Shown piece by piece: positions 9,339 to 18,660 of a stretch of 64,000 nucleotides of DNA. Both the position numbers and the translations under genes were made by a program. Source of the stretch: Fibrobacter succinogenes (lineage in GTDB: Bacteria > Fibrobacterota > Fibrobacteria > Fibrobacterales > Fibrobacteraceae); assembly GCF_902779965.1 (NCBI RefSeq), contig NZ_CACZDK010000003.1, forward strand, positions 124,001-188,000, read 5' to 3'. The first letter of the stretch is position 1. Each line of letters begins with the position of its first letter. The notes below the pieces were generated by a model. It was given only the letters and a program-made list of their open reading frames with translations. It did not search any database and was not told where the DNA came from.

Positions 9339-9857
9339 TTAATTTGCGTGGAAGCGAATGGGGATCCAGATTTCGAGTTTGCCCTGCTTGCTCGGCGGAA
9401 GGCGCCAAAAATATTCGACGTGCTTTAAGAGCTTCACTTTGAACACATCGTCATCGCTATCCGAGAACATAATCTTCGGATCCATGAATCGTCCAAGGCT
9501 ATCGAGCGTGAGGTGGAGTCCAAGGAACACATCGTCATCGGACTTAACGAACCTGTTCTCCTTGCGGTGCACCTTGACTTTTTTGAAATACTCCGATGAA
9601 AGGTAATGCAGCCCTGCAGCGCGACCTTCCAAGAACATCGCAAGCTTATTCAAATCGCGACCAGCCGTATTTTCAATCACGTATATCTCATCAATCGAGG
9701 GCATTTCGACACGCCCGACAAAAGCGTCCTCGACTGCACCACCTTCGTGGTCCGGAGCATCTACAATGGGGTCATACTGAGGAATACTGTAGACAAAGTA
9801 CAGCACGGACACAAAGACGAGTAAAAAGGCGAGCAGCGGAGCGTTTCGTTTTAACAT
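9339..9857 (-). CDS. TonB-like C-terminal domain protein
   Basis: I start at the ATG at 9857 (MLKRNAPLLAFLLVF). A longer frame reaches into recJ and gives an implausible N-terminus. The product is 172 residues, with one membrane anchor (about 7-26), a short linker containing an acidic QYDPIVDAPDHEGG stretch, and a C-terminal domain. The ending LHLTLDSLGRFMDPKI ... FWRLPPSKQGKLEIWI has the shape of TonB/AgmX C-terminal domains (a GxV-type strand, a stretch resembling Sxx-x-F, a final amphipathic strand). It starts 4 bp after the recJ stop, so it belongs to that operon. No ExbB/ExbD gene is adjacent. Moderate confidence in the fold. Confidence 0.55.
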   Translation of the reverse strand: MLKRNAPLLAFLLVFVSVLYFVYSIPQYDPIVDAPDHEGGAVEDAFVGRVEMPSIDEIYVIENTAGRDLNKLAMFLEGRAAGLHYLSSEYFKKVKVHRKENRFVKSDDDVFLGLHLTLDSLGRFMDPKIMFSDSDDDVFKVKLLKHVEYFWRLPPSKQGKLEIWIPIRFHAN

Positions 9858-9861
9858 GGCA

Positions 9862-11577
9862 CTACTCAATAGACTTGATGCAAAGTTGCACCGTCTTATT
9901 GTTGTTGTAATAATTCCAGATCGGTTCGAACACAACCGTTATCGGGCGAGAACGCCCGAGCAAGGCCTTGCTCTTGCGGAGGCCAAATGCAATCGCCGGA
10001 AAAACAGCGCTTCCCGCCTGCGAAATTTCCATTTGCAAATGCCCGCCGCGAAGTTCGCGCACACGATGCACGGTAACGCCTTCGGCGCGGAATGCTGGAT
10101 ACGGGAAGTTTCCGCCAAACGGTTCCAGCAAATCGATGTATTCAAGAATCGAGCGCTCGCGGATCGGATAGCGGCCCGTCGGGACTCGCGTTTCTACAGT
10201 CAGTTCACGTAGTGCAATCTTGATATCAAAGGGATACGATTCTTCGGTATTGATAACTTCACCCGTATAGCCTTGATCTCTCGCCGATTGCAACAAGCGC
10301 CCACGCAATTCTTCAATTTTCCCCGCTTCCAGCGAGAAACCAGCAGCGTTCGCATGGCCGCCCCAACGGTCAAAAAGTTCGCGGCTTTCGAAAAGCGCCT
10401 TGTGCCAGTTGAATCCCGGCACTGCACGAGCGCTCGCATGCGCCATGCCGTCAATAATCGAAAGCACTGCAGAAGGCCTGTGGAATTCCTGCGCAAGCTT
10501 TGCCGCCACAATGCCAATCACGCCCACATGCCAATTTTCACCGGCCACAACAATCACCGTCGGGATAGTTTCGCCATAAAGCGCCTTGACCTGCTCCATC
10601 GCCATTTCGGTGATTTCGGCTTCTTTATCTTTACGGCGTTTATTCCATTCTTTCAGTTCCGTAAGGAGCTGCGAAGCCTCGCTCTTGTTTTCGCACAAAA
10701 GAAGTTTAAGGGCCGGATCCGGCCGCTCCATACGTCCCGGAGCATTCAAAAGCGGAGCTAGCTTGTACATCACATCGATGCCACCCACACAGCTATGGGG
10801 TTTCATGAGGGACGAATACATTTCTTGCACGCCAGGCCAGCGGCTATTCTTCAAACACTCAAGCCCCGACCGCGTAAAATAACGGTTTTCAGGCGTCATC
10901 TGCACAAGGTCGGCAAGGGTTCCAAGCGCCACCAAATCCAAGTATTCCACCGGATTCGAAAGTCCAAGGCGGCTGTACAAGGCACAAATAAACTTATACG
11001 AAACGCCGACACCGCAAAGTTCCGGGTTCGGATAATCGTCCCCATCCTGGTGCGGGTCCAAAAGCACATCGCTTACCGGAAGCCCATCGCCCGAGGGCTG
11101 GTGGTGGTCCATAACCAAGACCGCCATGCCAAGTTCTTTGGCATGGGCAATTTCCAAATTTGCGGTAATACCCGTATCCACGGTAATCAAATTACGAGCG
11201 CCAGCCTCGTACATTTCATCGACAGCAGAAACCGAAAGTCCGTAACCATCGCCAAAGCGATTCGGGAGTCGCCATTCCGATTCAATGCCAACCTTCTTTA
11301 AGCAACGCGTCAAAAGCGTCACCGAGGTCATGCCATCCAGATCGTAGTCGCCAAAAATAAACACGCGCTCGCCACGTTCGCGAACGGCCAAAATCCATTC
11401 CACTGCCTTATCCATCCCCATCATGAGGAACGGGTCATGCACGTCGCTTTCGCTACAGCACAGCATGTGGTACGCATCGGACACCGTCTTAATGCCACGC
11501 GACACAAGGAATCTCGCGACCGCATGCGGAATCTTAAGCGTAGAGGATAATGTGGAGGCGACAAGATCTTCCATCAC
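9862..11577 (-). CDS. recJ: Single-stranded-DNA exonuclease RecJ
   Basis: The 571-residue protein carries the DHH-family motifs: FGDYDLDGMTSV (motif I, near residue 96), VDTGI, VMDHHQPSGD with the diagnostic DHH (near 155), and GGHANAAGFSLE of the DHHA1 domain (near 400), followed by the OB-fold region. It degrades ssDNA 5' to 3' in recombination and mismatch repair. The length matches bacterial RecJ. Its first codons overlap the end of holB by 4 bp, so it is translationally coupled within the ftsX-envC-holB-recJ run. Confidence 0.95.
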   Translation of the reverse strand: MMEDLVASTLSSTLKIPHAVARFLVSRGIKTVSDAYHMLCCSESDVHDPFLMMGMDKAVEWILAVRERGERVFIFGDYDLDGMTSVTLLTRCLKKVGIESEWRLPNRFGDGYGLSVSAVDEMYEAGARNLITVDTGITANLEIAHAKELGMAVLVMDHHQPSGDGLPVSDVLLDPHQDGDDYPNPELCGVGVSYKFICALYSRLGLSNPVEYLDLVALGTLADLVQMTPENRYFTRSGLECLKNSRWPGVQEMYSSLMKPHSCVGGIDVMYKLAPLLNAPGRMERPDPALKLLLCENKSEASQLLTELKEWNKRRKDKEAEITEMAMEQVKALYGETIPTVIVVAGENWHVGVIGIVAAKLAQEFHRPSAVLSIIDGMAHASARAVPGFNWHKALFESRELFDRWGGHANAAGFSLEAGKIEELRGRLLQSARDQGYTGEVINTEESYPFDIKIALRELTVETRVPTGRYPIRERSILEYIDLLEPFGGNFPYPAFRAEGVTVHRVRELRGGHLQMEISQAGSAVFPAIAFGLRKSKALLGRSRPITVVFEPIWNYYNNNKTVQLCIKSIE

Positions 11578-12713
11578 TTGTAGCCTTCAAAAAGTTTCAT
11601 CGAGAGGTTCTGGAGGCACATCACCGCCGCCATACGCCTAGAGGCGATTCTCGACATGGTCTCCTGGACGCACACGAGCGCAAGTTCCAAGGCCGAAGCC
11701 CCCACCTGCGGGAAGCGTTCGAGGTTCACGCGACCAGTAGCATCCGGAATGCGGAGCGGAGCGCCCGATTGTTGGCGCAGCAAATCCGAGATCAAGAACG
11801 ACAGGACTTCGAGGAAACGGTTCACGATAGCCGGGTCTTCAAGTTCGGCATCTTCAAGTTCAAAGAAGAGGTCCGTGTAGTCCTGCGAAAGCGATTTTTC
11901 AATAAAATCGACCGCAAGGGAGCACCAAGCTTTAGCATGTTCCGCATAATAAAGCGCCATGCCCGGAGAACCCACGGCAAGCCCGATGACATCATCGGTC
12001 AAAGTCGATTCGTCAAAATCTTCACCACCCACGCGAATGGCCTCAGCGCGAACTTCTTCGTCGGTAAGGGGCGGCAAGTGGAGCGCCAAGCAGCGCGAAC
12101 GAATCGTCTGCAAAAGTTTTTCGCGAGAGGACGTCGTTAAAATGAAGTAAGTGTTCGGCGGGACTTCTTCGAGAGTCTTGAGGAACGCATTTGCCGCAGA
12201 ATCGTTCATGCGGTCGGCCTCGGCGATAATCACCACGCGCACGCGGTCGCCCTTCATCGCAAAAGAGGCGGTCATCGTACGGATGAGTTCCACCGAAATA
12301 AGGGCGCCGGCACTGAAAATATCGACGCGGTACGGGTTCTTCGTGATTTCTTCGATGTAGGCCTGTTTAAAATCCTGGATAGTCTTTGCAGAACTCCCAG
12401 CAGAGACATCGGCCGCATTGCGGGCGCTTGCCTCTTTCGCTTCCATTGGAAGAACCCAGTTGTCCGTTACGCCGGTATCGGCGGCCATCTTGCAGCCAAA
12501 GCAATTACCGCAGGGGCGAACGCTGGGGTTCGTGCACTGCAACGCCTGGGCAATTTCCATCGCCAAGGCCTTTTTGCCAATACCCACAGGACCGTCAATC
12601 AGAATCGACTGCGGGAAGCGGTTCTCACGCAACGCCGCCATAAGACGAATGCGGATTCGTTCCTGGGAAGCAGGGCCATTCAAGCGATATTCAATCATTT
12701 TTGTTTTAACCAT
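11574..12713 (-). CDS. holB: DNA polymerase III delta' subunit (clamp loader)
   Basis: The 379-residue product has the clamp-loader layout: Walker A variant GPVGIGKKALA (near 41), a zinc module with cysteines in CTNPSVRPCGNCFGC (near 58-72), a sensor region (ADRMNDSAANAFLKTLEEVP) and an SRC motif (TIRSRCLALHLPP). These identify DnaX/HolB AAA+ proteins, and the length and lack of a long C-terminal tail point to delta' rather than tau/gamma. A serine/alanine-rich insert follows the zinc module (about residues 83-110). It overlaps envC-like by 19 bp and recJ by 4 bp. Confidence 0.88.
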   Translation of the reverse strand: MVKTKMIEYRLNGPASQERIRIRLMAALRENRFPQSILIDGPVGIGKKALAMEIAQALQCTNPSVRPCGNCFGCKMAADTGVTDNWVLPMEAKEASARNAADVSAGSSAKTIQDFKQAYIEEITKNPYRVDIFSAGALISVELIRTMTASFAMKGDRVRVVIIAEADRMNDSAANAFLKTLEEVPPNTYFILTTSSREKLLQTIRSRCLALHLPPLTDEEVRAEAIRVGGEDFDESTLTDDVIGLAVGSPGMALYYAEHAKAWCSLAVDFIEKSLSQDYTDLFFELEDAELEDPAIVNRFLEVLSFLISDLLRQQSGAPLRIPDATGRVNLERFPQVGASALELALVCVQETMSRIASRRMAAVMCLQNLSMKLFEGYK

Positions 12714-14008
12714 TGCAACGGGTCCACGGTTTGTGTCCCTTCGCTTACTTGAAAGTACAATTTAATTCCATTTAACGAAGCAATATCGCCCACTTCTCCA
12801 ATTTCTTCGCATTTCTTGACACTTTTTCCCTCTTGGACGTGGATTGCTTTCATGTGACCGTACACCGTGTACGTTCCATCTTCGTGTTCAATGATAACCG
12901 AAGGCCCGCGGCCATCAATTTCGGCAACCATCGCGACAGTTCCCGCGGCCGCAGCACGAACATGACCACCGCGCTTACCGCGGATTTCTACACCCAAGTT
13001 ACGCGTCATGATATGGAGCACCGGATGTTCTTGCAAACCATATTCGCTGATAATCGGACCATCGAGAGGCATGCACTTCGGCCCCTTGAATGGTTGCGCC
13101 TGAACCGTCTTTTTTGCCATTTCTGTCTGCTGGCGGGCCTTTTCCGCCTCACGCGCCTTCTCGGCTTCACGAATTTTTTCAGCCTCGCGCTTTTTCTCGG
13201 CATCACGTTCTTTTTTCTTGAGGGCAGCTAGGCGAGCGGCTTCGGCCTTTTTCGCTTCTTCAATTTCGCGCTTGCGGCGCTCTTCGAGCCTTTTGATAAG
13301 CGCAAGCATCGTCCTTTGGTTGCGTTCGAATTCCTTGAGCGCCATGCGCTGCACGGCCTTGTCGTGCTTGAGAGAATTCAGCATGCGTTCCTGACCGTTC
13401 ATCTGAGCCACAAGACCTCGCTCTTCAACCGCCTTGCGGGAGCGCAACCTAGAAAGTTCAGCCAAGTGTTTCTGTTGCGCCTGCTGTTTTTGCGAGCGTT
13501 CCGTCACGAGATTGCGGAGAGTTTCCACGTCCTCGCGGTCGCGGTTCAGCAAATGGTGAACCCAATAAACTTCACGTTCCGGGTTCCCGTTCTTGGTCAA
13601 AAGATCAAAAAGAATTTCGGCATCATTACTGCGACCATGTACATACAAATTACGAACACGCTTTCGCATAGCGCGCTTGCGATCCTTGATTTTCGTATCG
13701 AGCGAATCTATATCCATCACAAGTTGCTTTACCGCCCCTTGCAACATATCCTCATTGCGCGAAAGTTCCGACAAGTACGATCGCGTACGGTTCAAGTTCT
13801 GGTCCAAAAGCGAAATGGTATTGAGCACGCCTTTTTCTTCGGTTTCAAGAACCGCCAGTTCCTCGCGCTTTTTCGCCAAGTCGACTTCAAGTTTTTTCAA
13901 GGCATTCTTTTGTTCGTCAATCTGCGTATCAGTCCGTTTAAGAGGTGCCCCCCAAGCGGCAACCGCAAAGACGAAAAGCAAAAATGCAGACAAAGAAACA
14001 AGGCGCAT
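12695..14008 (-). CDS. envC: EnvC-like murein hydrolase activator (degenerate LytM/M23)
   Basis: The 437-residue protein has a signal peptide (cleaved after about AAWGAP), a long coiled coil (about 25-310, very rich in K, E, A and R, including EAEKIREAEKAREAEK) and a C-terminal LytM domain (about 335-437). Zinc ligands of active M23 peptidases are missing: the usual G-x-D is GVEI and the HxH region reads IKLYFQV. EnvC and related factors are inactive in the same way and instead stimulate amidases at the septum under FtsEX control. The start codon overlaps the ftsX stop (TAATG), as expected for partners. FtsE is not in the window. Confidence 0.87.
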   Translation of the reverse strand: MRLVSLSAFLLFVFAVAAWGAPLKRTDTQIDEQKNALKKLEVDLAKKREELAVLETEEKGVLNTISLLDQNLNRTRSYLSELSRNEDMLQGAVKQLVMDIDSLDTKIKDRKRAMRKRVRNLYVHGRSNDAEILFDLLTKNGNPEREVYWVHHLLNRDREDVETLRNLVTERSQKQQAQQKHLAELSRLRSRKAVEERGLVAQMNGQERMLNSLKHDKAVQRMALKEFERNQRTMLALIKRLEERRKREIEEAKKAEAARLAALKKKERDAEKKREAEKIREAEKAREAEKARQQTEMAKKTVQAQPFKGPKCMPLDGPIISEYGLQEHPVLHIMTRNLGVEIRGKRGGHVRAAAAGTVAMVAEIDGRGPSVIIEHEDGTYTVYGHMKAIHVQEGKSVKKCEEIGEVGDIASLNGIKLYFQVSEGTQTVDPLQWLKQK

Positions 14009-14895
14009 TAGTCTTGCTCACCTTTCTTTTCAAACAAGAAACTGCGCACCGTGCGGAAGCTGAAATAGCCAGCAAGAATCGTTTCTAGGAACACCGTAAA
14101 GAGTGCAACGATCAAAAAATATTCAACACCGGTTGCCACAATCGGGAACATTTTCACCACGGACTTAATCATAAGCCCAAGCAACAAGATAGCAGCGCTA
14201 CTCCCGACAAAACCTTGAGCAGCCCCTTCCAGCACAAACGGAAACTCGATGAACAGGTAACTGCCCCCGGCGTATTTCATATTCTCGACCAAGAGTTTAC
14301 GGGACATGAGCGAAAGGCGAACCGAATTGCAAATAATGAGCGAAAGCGTAATCAGCAAAAGGATACTGACGCAAATCGGCCAAAAGACCATCTTGAACTT
14401 CCACGAGGCAATTCGCGAGGCCCATTTTATCGGAGCCTGCACCTCTTCAAAGTAAGACTCTTCGGCGATTGCATGGCGCACTTCGGAAAGGTCCAGCGGG
14501 TTACGAGCCTCTTTACTCAGAGACACACGGAAAAACGCCGGGATGGGGTTCCCTTCGACAAGGTCCAACATGTCTGCAGAAAAATGATTGCGGAAATCGG
14601 CCAGCGCAGAATCCGCGCTCACAAACGACACCGATTCTACATGACGGGTATGTTCCAGCCGCGTCTTGATTACCGGAATGGAATCTTCGGGAACGTCCTC
14701 GCTCAAGAACGCTTCAACGACATACAATGATTTTTCGACAGAGATGAGCTTAAACGAAACGCCCAACGCCGTAAAAGAAGATGTCAAAAGGAGCGAGCAC
14801 AGAAAAATCGTCAAAAGAGACGGGAGAATCACCGTGCGGTGTTGCTTCCATCCTCGAAAAGATTCCGATATTAAGTAACCTAATTGTCCGAACAC
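14008..14895 (-). CDS. ftsX: Cell-division ABC transporter permease FtsX
   Basis: The 295-residue product has the FtsX topology: an N-terminal cytoplasmic segment, TM1 (about 24-46), a periplasmic loop of about 120 residues with VVEAFLSEDV, and three C-terminal membrane helices. The loop between TM1 and TM2 is the known contact for EnvC-type activators. FtsX works with the ATPase FtsE to transmit division signals to amidases. ftsE normally lies directly upstream but the gene before this one is divergent, so the ATPase must be encoded elsewhere. Confidence 0.87.
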   Translation of the reverse strand: MFGQLGYLISESFRGWKQHRTVILPSLLTIFLCSLLLTSSFTALGVSFKLISVEKSLYVVEAFLSEDVPEDSIPVIKTRLEHTRHVESVSFVSADSALADFRNHFSADMLDLVEGNPIPAFFRVSLSKEARNPLDLSEVRHAIAEESYFEEVQAPIKWASRIASWKFKMVFWPICVSILLLITLSLIICNSVRLSLMSRKLLVENMKYAGGSYLFIEFPFVLEGAAQGFVGSSAAILLLGLMIKSVVKMFPIVATGVEYFLIVALFTVFLETILAGYFSFRTVRSFLFEKKGEQD

Positions 14896-14940
14896 GCATG
14901 GAATATAATTAAATTTATAGAGGTTCTTTATGGGGCTTTT

Positions 14941-15921
14941 ATGGGAAACATCATATTAAAGATAACCGCATTGGTTTGCGCGATGGCCCTCTGGTTCTAC
15001 GTCATCTCGCTCAAGGACTTCCAACTGACGATGGAAGTTCCGCTTACATTCGTGAAGTTGCCCGAAGCGCTTGCGATAGCATCGAAACCGCCCAGCACCG
15101 TTTCCGTAACCGTCGAAGGAAAACCGCTCGACCTCATCCGTCTGCAATCGCAAAAGCAATCCGCGATGGTCGTCGATATGCACAACGCCGAACTCGGATC
15201 CAAGCGCATTCATCTGGACTCCAAGAATTTCGTCGCTCCGAACTTTGCATCGGTGCATTACATCGAGCCCGATAACCAATACCTCTTCATCGATATCGCC
15301 GTCGATACAAGAATCGAACGCAGCATTCCCATCAAGAACAATGTGACTTTCGGGGCAGCCCCGGGCTATGTCATCGTTCAGCAGCCCAAACTCATGCAAG
15401 AAGACCTCATGGTTTCTGGCGCAAGGAACGCCCTCACCCGCATTATCGACATTCCAACGGACTCCATCTTCAAAGACAGCATCAAGGAAAGCCAGACATT
15501 CTCTGTTGCGCTCGCAACCGATCAGCTCCCGCCGTTTGTAACGCCTAGCGATTCTGTCGCAAAGATTTTTGTCGATGTCCAAAAAATCAAGTCCAAGGAA
15601 TTCAAGAGTATCCCTATCCAGCTTATCGGCTTCTATGACCGCGCCTTGAACACGCTATCGCCGCAACAGGCAACCGTCGAAATCACAGGCGGTGAAAAAG
15701 TCATCGAAGCCATCAAGCACAGCGACATTGAACTTTTCATTGAATACAACCGCTTCGCTATTGAAGACGCCGACAGCCTTGCCCCGACCATCAAGTTGAA
15801 CTTGCCGCCAGACATCGACCGCAGCATGTCCATCAAGGCCGTTCTTGTCAAACCTGACAAGATCAAGCTCATCAAAACCCATACCGAAAGCGATGATAAA
15901 GACGAGGAATACGGAATATGA
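14941..15921 (+). CDS. YbbR-domain membrane protein (CdaR-like)
   Basis: From the ATG at 14941 the product is 326 residues and begins MGNIILKITALVCAMALWFY, the usual single N-terminal membrane helix of YbbR proteins. A TTG at 14884 would overlap ftsX and add 19 residues. Repeated beta-rich YbbR modules follow (for example VTVEGKPLDL, VSGARNALTRI, VEITGGEKVIEAI). YbbR/CdaR proteins regulate the diadenylate cyclase CdaA in Firmicutes, but no cdaA gene is adjacent. The last codons overlap tsaD by 4 bp. Confidence 0.8.
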   Translation: MGNIILKITALVCAMALWFYVISLKDFQLTMEVPLTFVKLPEALAIASKPPSTVSVTVEGKPLDLIRLQSQKQSAMVVDMHNAELGSKRIHLDSKNFVAPNFASVHYIEPDNQYLFIDIAVDTRIERSIPIKNNVTFGAAPGYVIVQQPKLMQEDLMVSGARNALTRIIDIPTDSIFKDSIKESQTFSVALATDQLPPFVTPSDSVAKIFVDVQKIKSKEFKSIPIQLIGFYDRALNTLSPQQATVEITGGEKVIEAIKHSDIELFIEYNRFAIEDADSLAPTIKLNLPPDIDRSMSIKAVLVKPDKIKLIKTHTESDDKDEEYGI

Positions 15922-16925
15922 TTTGGCTTGGAATTGAATCCAGCTGTGACGAAACCGCGTGCGCCGTTTTGCAGGACGACCCGCTCAAAGTCCTTTCGAA
16001 TCCGCTCTATAGCCAAATTGACGAACACGCGCTCTACGGAGGAGTTGTTCCCGAAATTGCAGCGCGTGCGCACCTGCAAAAGATTGCGCCCATTGCCGAA
16101 GCCGCCGTTAAAGAAGCAGGCATCGAGCTTAAAGACATCGACGCCATCGCTTACACCACAGGCCCTGGCCTTATGGGGCCGCTCCTCGTCGGCGCCAGTT
16201 TTGCCAAAGGACTCGCCCGCGACTTAAACATTCCGGCTTACGGCATGAACCATCTCGAAGGGCATCTTGCCGCCGCCTGGCTCTCTAACCCGGACATCGA
16301 ACCGCCGTTCTTAACACTCACCGTCTCGGGCGGCCACACGGAACTCGTGATGGAAGAACCGGGATTCAAGTACACAAGCATCGGGCGCACCCGCGACGAC
16401 GCTGCCGGTGAAGCATTTGACAAATGCGGAAAGCTCATTGGCCTCAAGTACCCCGCAGGCGCAACAATTAGCCGCCTCGGCAAAGACCACAACCGCAAAT
16501 TCGTAGAATTCCCACGTGCACTCCACACGCACGACAGCTGCGAATTTTCGTTCAGCGGCCTAAAGACCGCCGTACTCCGTTACACCGAAACCCACGACCC
16601 GGAATTTATCCAGCAGAACCTCGGCGACATCTGTGCCTCGCTCGAAGATGCCATTGTCGATAGCCTTGTTTCAAAGACCATCAACGCGCTCAAGAAAACG
16701 AAGATGAAAACGCTCGTGATGGGCGGTGGTGTAAGCGCCAACAGCTGGCTCCGTACGCGCCTGCAGGATTACTGCGATAAAAAGGGAATCCGTTTCTGCG
16801 TTCCGGACCGCAGCCTGAGTACAGACAACGGAGCGATGATTGCTGCCGCGGCCATCCGCCGCAAGTTGCAAGGCAAGCTCGAATCCATCGACGTAGTAAA
16901 ACCGTGGATGCCGCTGGCTATTTAG
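15918..16925 (+). CDS. tsaD: tRNA N6-adenosine threonylcarbamoyltransferase TsaD
   Basis: The 335-residue protein starts MIWLGIESSCDETACAVL, the hallmark of the Kae1/TsaD/YgjD family. It carries the metal-binding HLEGH motif (near residue 112), LTVSGGHTELV, and a C-terminal GGGVSANSWLR nucleotide loop. It transfers the threonylcarbamoyl group to A37 of ANN-decoding tRNAs together with TsaB and TsaE, which are not in this window. It is translationally coupled to the YbbR gene. The stop TAG at 16923-16925 closes a TATTTAG heptad that opens a long heptad array. Confidence 0.97.
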   Translation: MIWLGIESSCDETACAVLQDDPLKVLSNPLYSQIDEHALYGGVVPEIAARAHLQKIAPIAEAAVKEAGIELKDIDAIAYTTGPGLMGPLLVGASFAKGLARDLNIPAYGMNHLEGHLAAAWLSNPDIEPPFLTLTVSGGHTELVMEEPGFKYTSIGRTRDDAAGEAFDKCGKLIGLKYPAGATISRLGKDHNRKFVEFPRALHTHDSCEFSFSGLKTAVLRYTETHDPEFIQQNLGDICASLEDAIVDSLVSKTINALKKTKMKTLVMGGGVSANSWLRTRLQDYCDKKGIRFCVPDRSLSTDNGAMIAAAAIRRKLQGKLESIDVVKPWMPLAI

Positions 16926-16995
16926 TAGACAGTAGACAGTAGACGGTAGGAAGTAGGAAGTAGGAAGTTGGCAGAACTTAGAACTTAGTAGGAAA
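16926..16995 (+). repeat. Array of ten 7-bp repeats after tsaD
   Basis: In perfect phase the heptads read TAGACAG, TAGACAG, TAGACGG, three TAGGAAG, TTGGCAG, two AACTTAG, then TAGGAAA. The stop codon of tsaD is the last triplet of the preceding TATTTAG. Weaker heptads continue to about 17030. Confidence 0.9.
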
Positions 16996-17165
16996 TTGAT
17001 TTAGTTGGTTGAGCTTAGGACGAGTACGGACAAGTGGGGTATATAATACACTTCGCAGAACAAAAGCGTTGCATATACCATTTCGGCACTTTTTTAGCTG
17101 TATTTTCAGCAGCGCTTTTTAAAACGTTTTTGTTCTTTTGGCATTTTTCATTGTATATTGTAAAT

Positions 17166-17591
17166 ATGATTTTATCGTTCAAGCATAAGGTAATGTTATT
17201 CTTTTGTGCAACAGCATTCTGCTGGGCACAGGATTTGAGCAAACCTGTTAATGATGTTGACGTTTTCCGCCCTGAAAAGCGCGAAACAAAAGTTCAAATG
17301 GTCGATTCGTCGAAAACAAACGACCTTAAGTTGAACGTTGATATTTTTGCTGATGGATTTATCGGTTCGTACTACATTCTTTGGGACAATGTTGACTTGT
17401 CCGAAGACATCAAAAAGATGATCCAGAGCCGCAACTTTGCGCTCGACGAGTTCTTTATGCAAAACATCGACCGCGAGCAGTTCGAGCAGGAACGCATGTT
17501 GCAACTTTTCGAAGACCGCAAGCAGGAGTTCTTCAATATCTTTCCCGAAGAAGCTCTCAAGGAACTTCAAGAAAAGCAAGCGGATGAATAG
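17166..17591 (+). CDS. Small exported hypothetical protein
   Basis: From the ATG at 17166 the product is 141 residues. An in-frame start at 17034 would put a second hydrophobic stretch before the signal peptide. The N-terminus MILSFKHKVMLFFCATAFCWAQ reads as a cleavable signal peptide. The mature part is acidic and charged, with an FADGFIGSYYILWDNVDLSED segment and a helical C-terminus rich in E, Q and F. I recognise no domain. It lies between two heptad arrays. The A/T-rich stretch before it (17080-17165) could hold its promoter, but I see no convincing pair of boxes. Confidence 0.6.
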   Translation: MILSFKHKVMLFFCATAFCWAQDLSKPVNDVDVFRPEKRETKVQMVDSSKTNDLKLNVDIFADGFIGSYYILWDNVDLSEDIKKMIQSRNFALDEFFMQNIDREQFEQERMLQLFEDRKQEFFNIFPEEALKELQEKQADE

Positions 17592-17599
17592 AGCGGCAG

Positions 17600-17695
17600 T
17601 TAGCAGAACTTAGTCCGCTCTGCTCTTAGAACTTAGTTGGCAGTCCCTAGAGAAGAATAGCTAAGCTCTAAGCTCTAACAACTAGTAACTATCCG
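17600..17695. repeat. Facing heptad arrays abutting the birA start
   Basis: Heptads point right at 17600-17650 (TTAGCAG, AACTTAG, then after a phase slip CTCTTAG, AACTTAG, TTGGCAG, TCCCTAG). They point left at 17661-17695 (CTAAGCT twice, CTAACAA, CTAGTAA, CTATCCG). The last one ends directly at the birA ATG at 17696. Confidence 0.8.
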
Positions 17696-18646
17696 ATGAT
17701 TTCACAAGAACGTAATTTCACAGATTGGCAGCTTACAGGATTCAGTAGCGCACCGGCGTTTCTTTTCGAGACGATCGAAAGTACGCACAAGCTCATGAAG
17801 TCCATGGCAAGCGCCGGAGAGATTGCACCGGGCACACTCTTTGTTGCCGACTCGCAAAGCAACGGACACGGTCGCCACGAACGCACTTGGGACTCCCCCG
17901 CCGGAAAAAATCTCTACTTCAACATTTTAATCCCGCTCGAAGGAATCCCGGCCAATCGTTTTGCACAAATTACACAAGTCGCCGCACTCACATTTGCCGA
18001 AGTGTTCAATGGATTACAAGACTCCGCGATTCTTGAAAGTGCAGATGAAAAATGCGCGGTCCTCAAAAACTGCACAATTTCAACTAGCAACACAAATACT
18101 CCTCCACAAAAAATAACGGTCAAGTGGCCGAACGACATTCTCTACGGCAAAAGCAAGTTCTGCGGGATTTTAGCGGAAGTTGTTTACGCAAAGATCCCCA
18201 CCTCCACGGAGATGGCGAATGAAAGCGCAGGAATGACAATAGCCCCGGCCCTCAACATGGGTGTAGGCATCAACGTCAACAGCGATCCCGAAGATTACGC
18301 ACACATCGGCCGCGCCGTCACAACACTCAAAGCCATTTTCGGGCACACCATCAACCGCGAAAAGCTTTTGCAACAGCTTATCGGCAGCCTAGAACGCGCC
18401 ATCGGGCAGTTCAAAGCATTCGGCATTCGCCCTTGGGTCAAAGCATGGCGCAAAATGGACCAATTCATCGGCGCACGCGGCACCATTGTCGTAAACAATC
18501 GCTGCACCGATCAAAATCGCGAAACAGGTGAAGGTGCCATCAAAAAATCCGGCACCATCCTCGACATGCAAGAAGACGGCAGCCTCCTTTTCAAATGCGA
18601 TGACGGCACCATCGAAACTGTCATTTCCGCAGACTTAGAGATTTAG
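17696..18646 (+). CDS. birA: Biotin-[acetyl-CoA-carboxylase] ligase
   Basis: The 316-residue protein has the catalytic biotin-protein ligase fold without an N-terminal DNA-binding HTH, so it is likely an enzyme only and not a repressor. Motifs: STHKLMKS (substrate loop), SNGHGRHERTWDSP (equivalent of GRGRRGR, biotinyl-AMP loop, near residue 62), and KWPNDILYGKSKFCGILAE (Lys and lid, near 142). A C-terminal SH3-like domain follows. The ATG directly abuts a heptad array and has no visible Shine-Dalgarno. The middle part (about 108-140) carries an extra Cys- and Asn-rich loop. Confidence 0.9.
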   Translation: MISQERNFTDWQLTGFSSAPAFLFETIESTHKLMKSMASAGEIAPGTLFVADSQSNGHGRHERTWDSPAGKNLYFNILIPLEGIPANRFAQITQVAALTFAEVFNGLQDSAILESADEKCAVLKNCTISTSNTNTPPQKITVKWPNDILYGKSKFCGILAEVVYAKIPTSTEMANESAGMTIAPALNMGVGINVNSDPEDYAHIGRAVTTLKAIFGHTINREKLLQQLIGSLERAIGQFKAFGIRPWVKAWRKMDQFIGARGTIVVNNRCTDQNRETGEGAIKKSGTILDMQEDGSLLFKCDDGTIETVISADLEI

Positions 18647-18660
18647 TTTTCCGCGCATTT

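Noticed and set aside
16926-17030. CRISPR array
   Set aside because: The repeats are 7 bp long, degenerate and without unique spacers; no cas gene is near.
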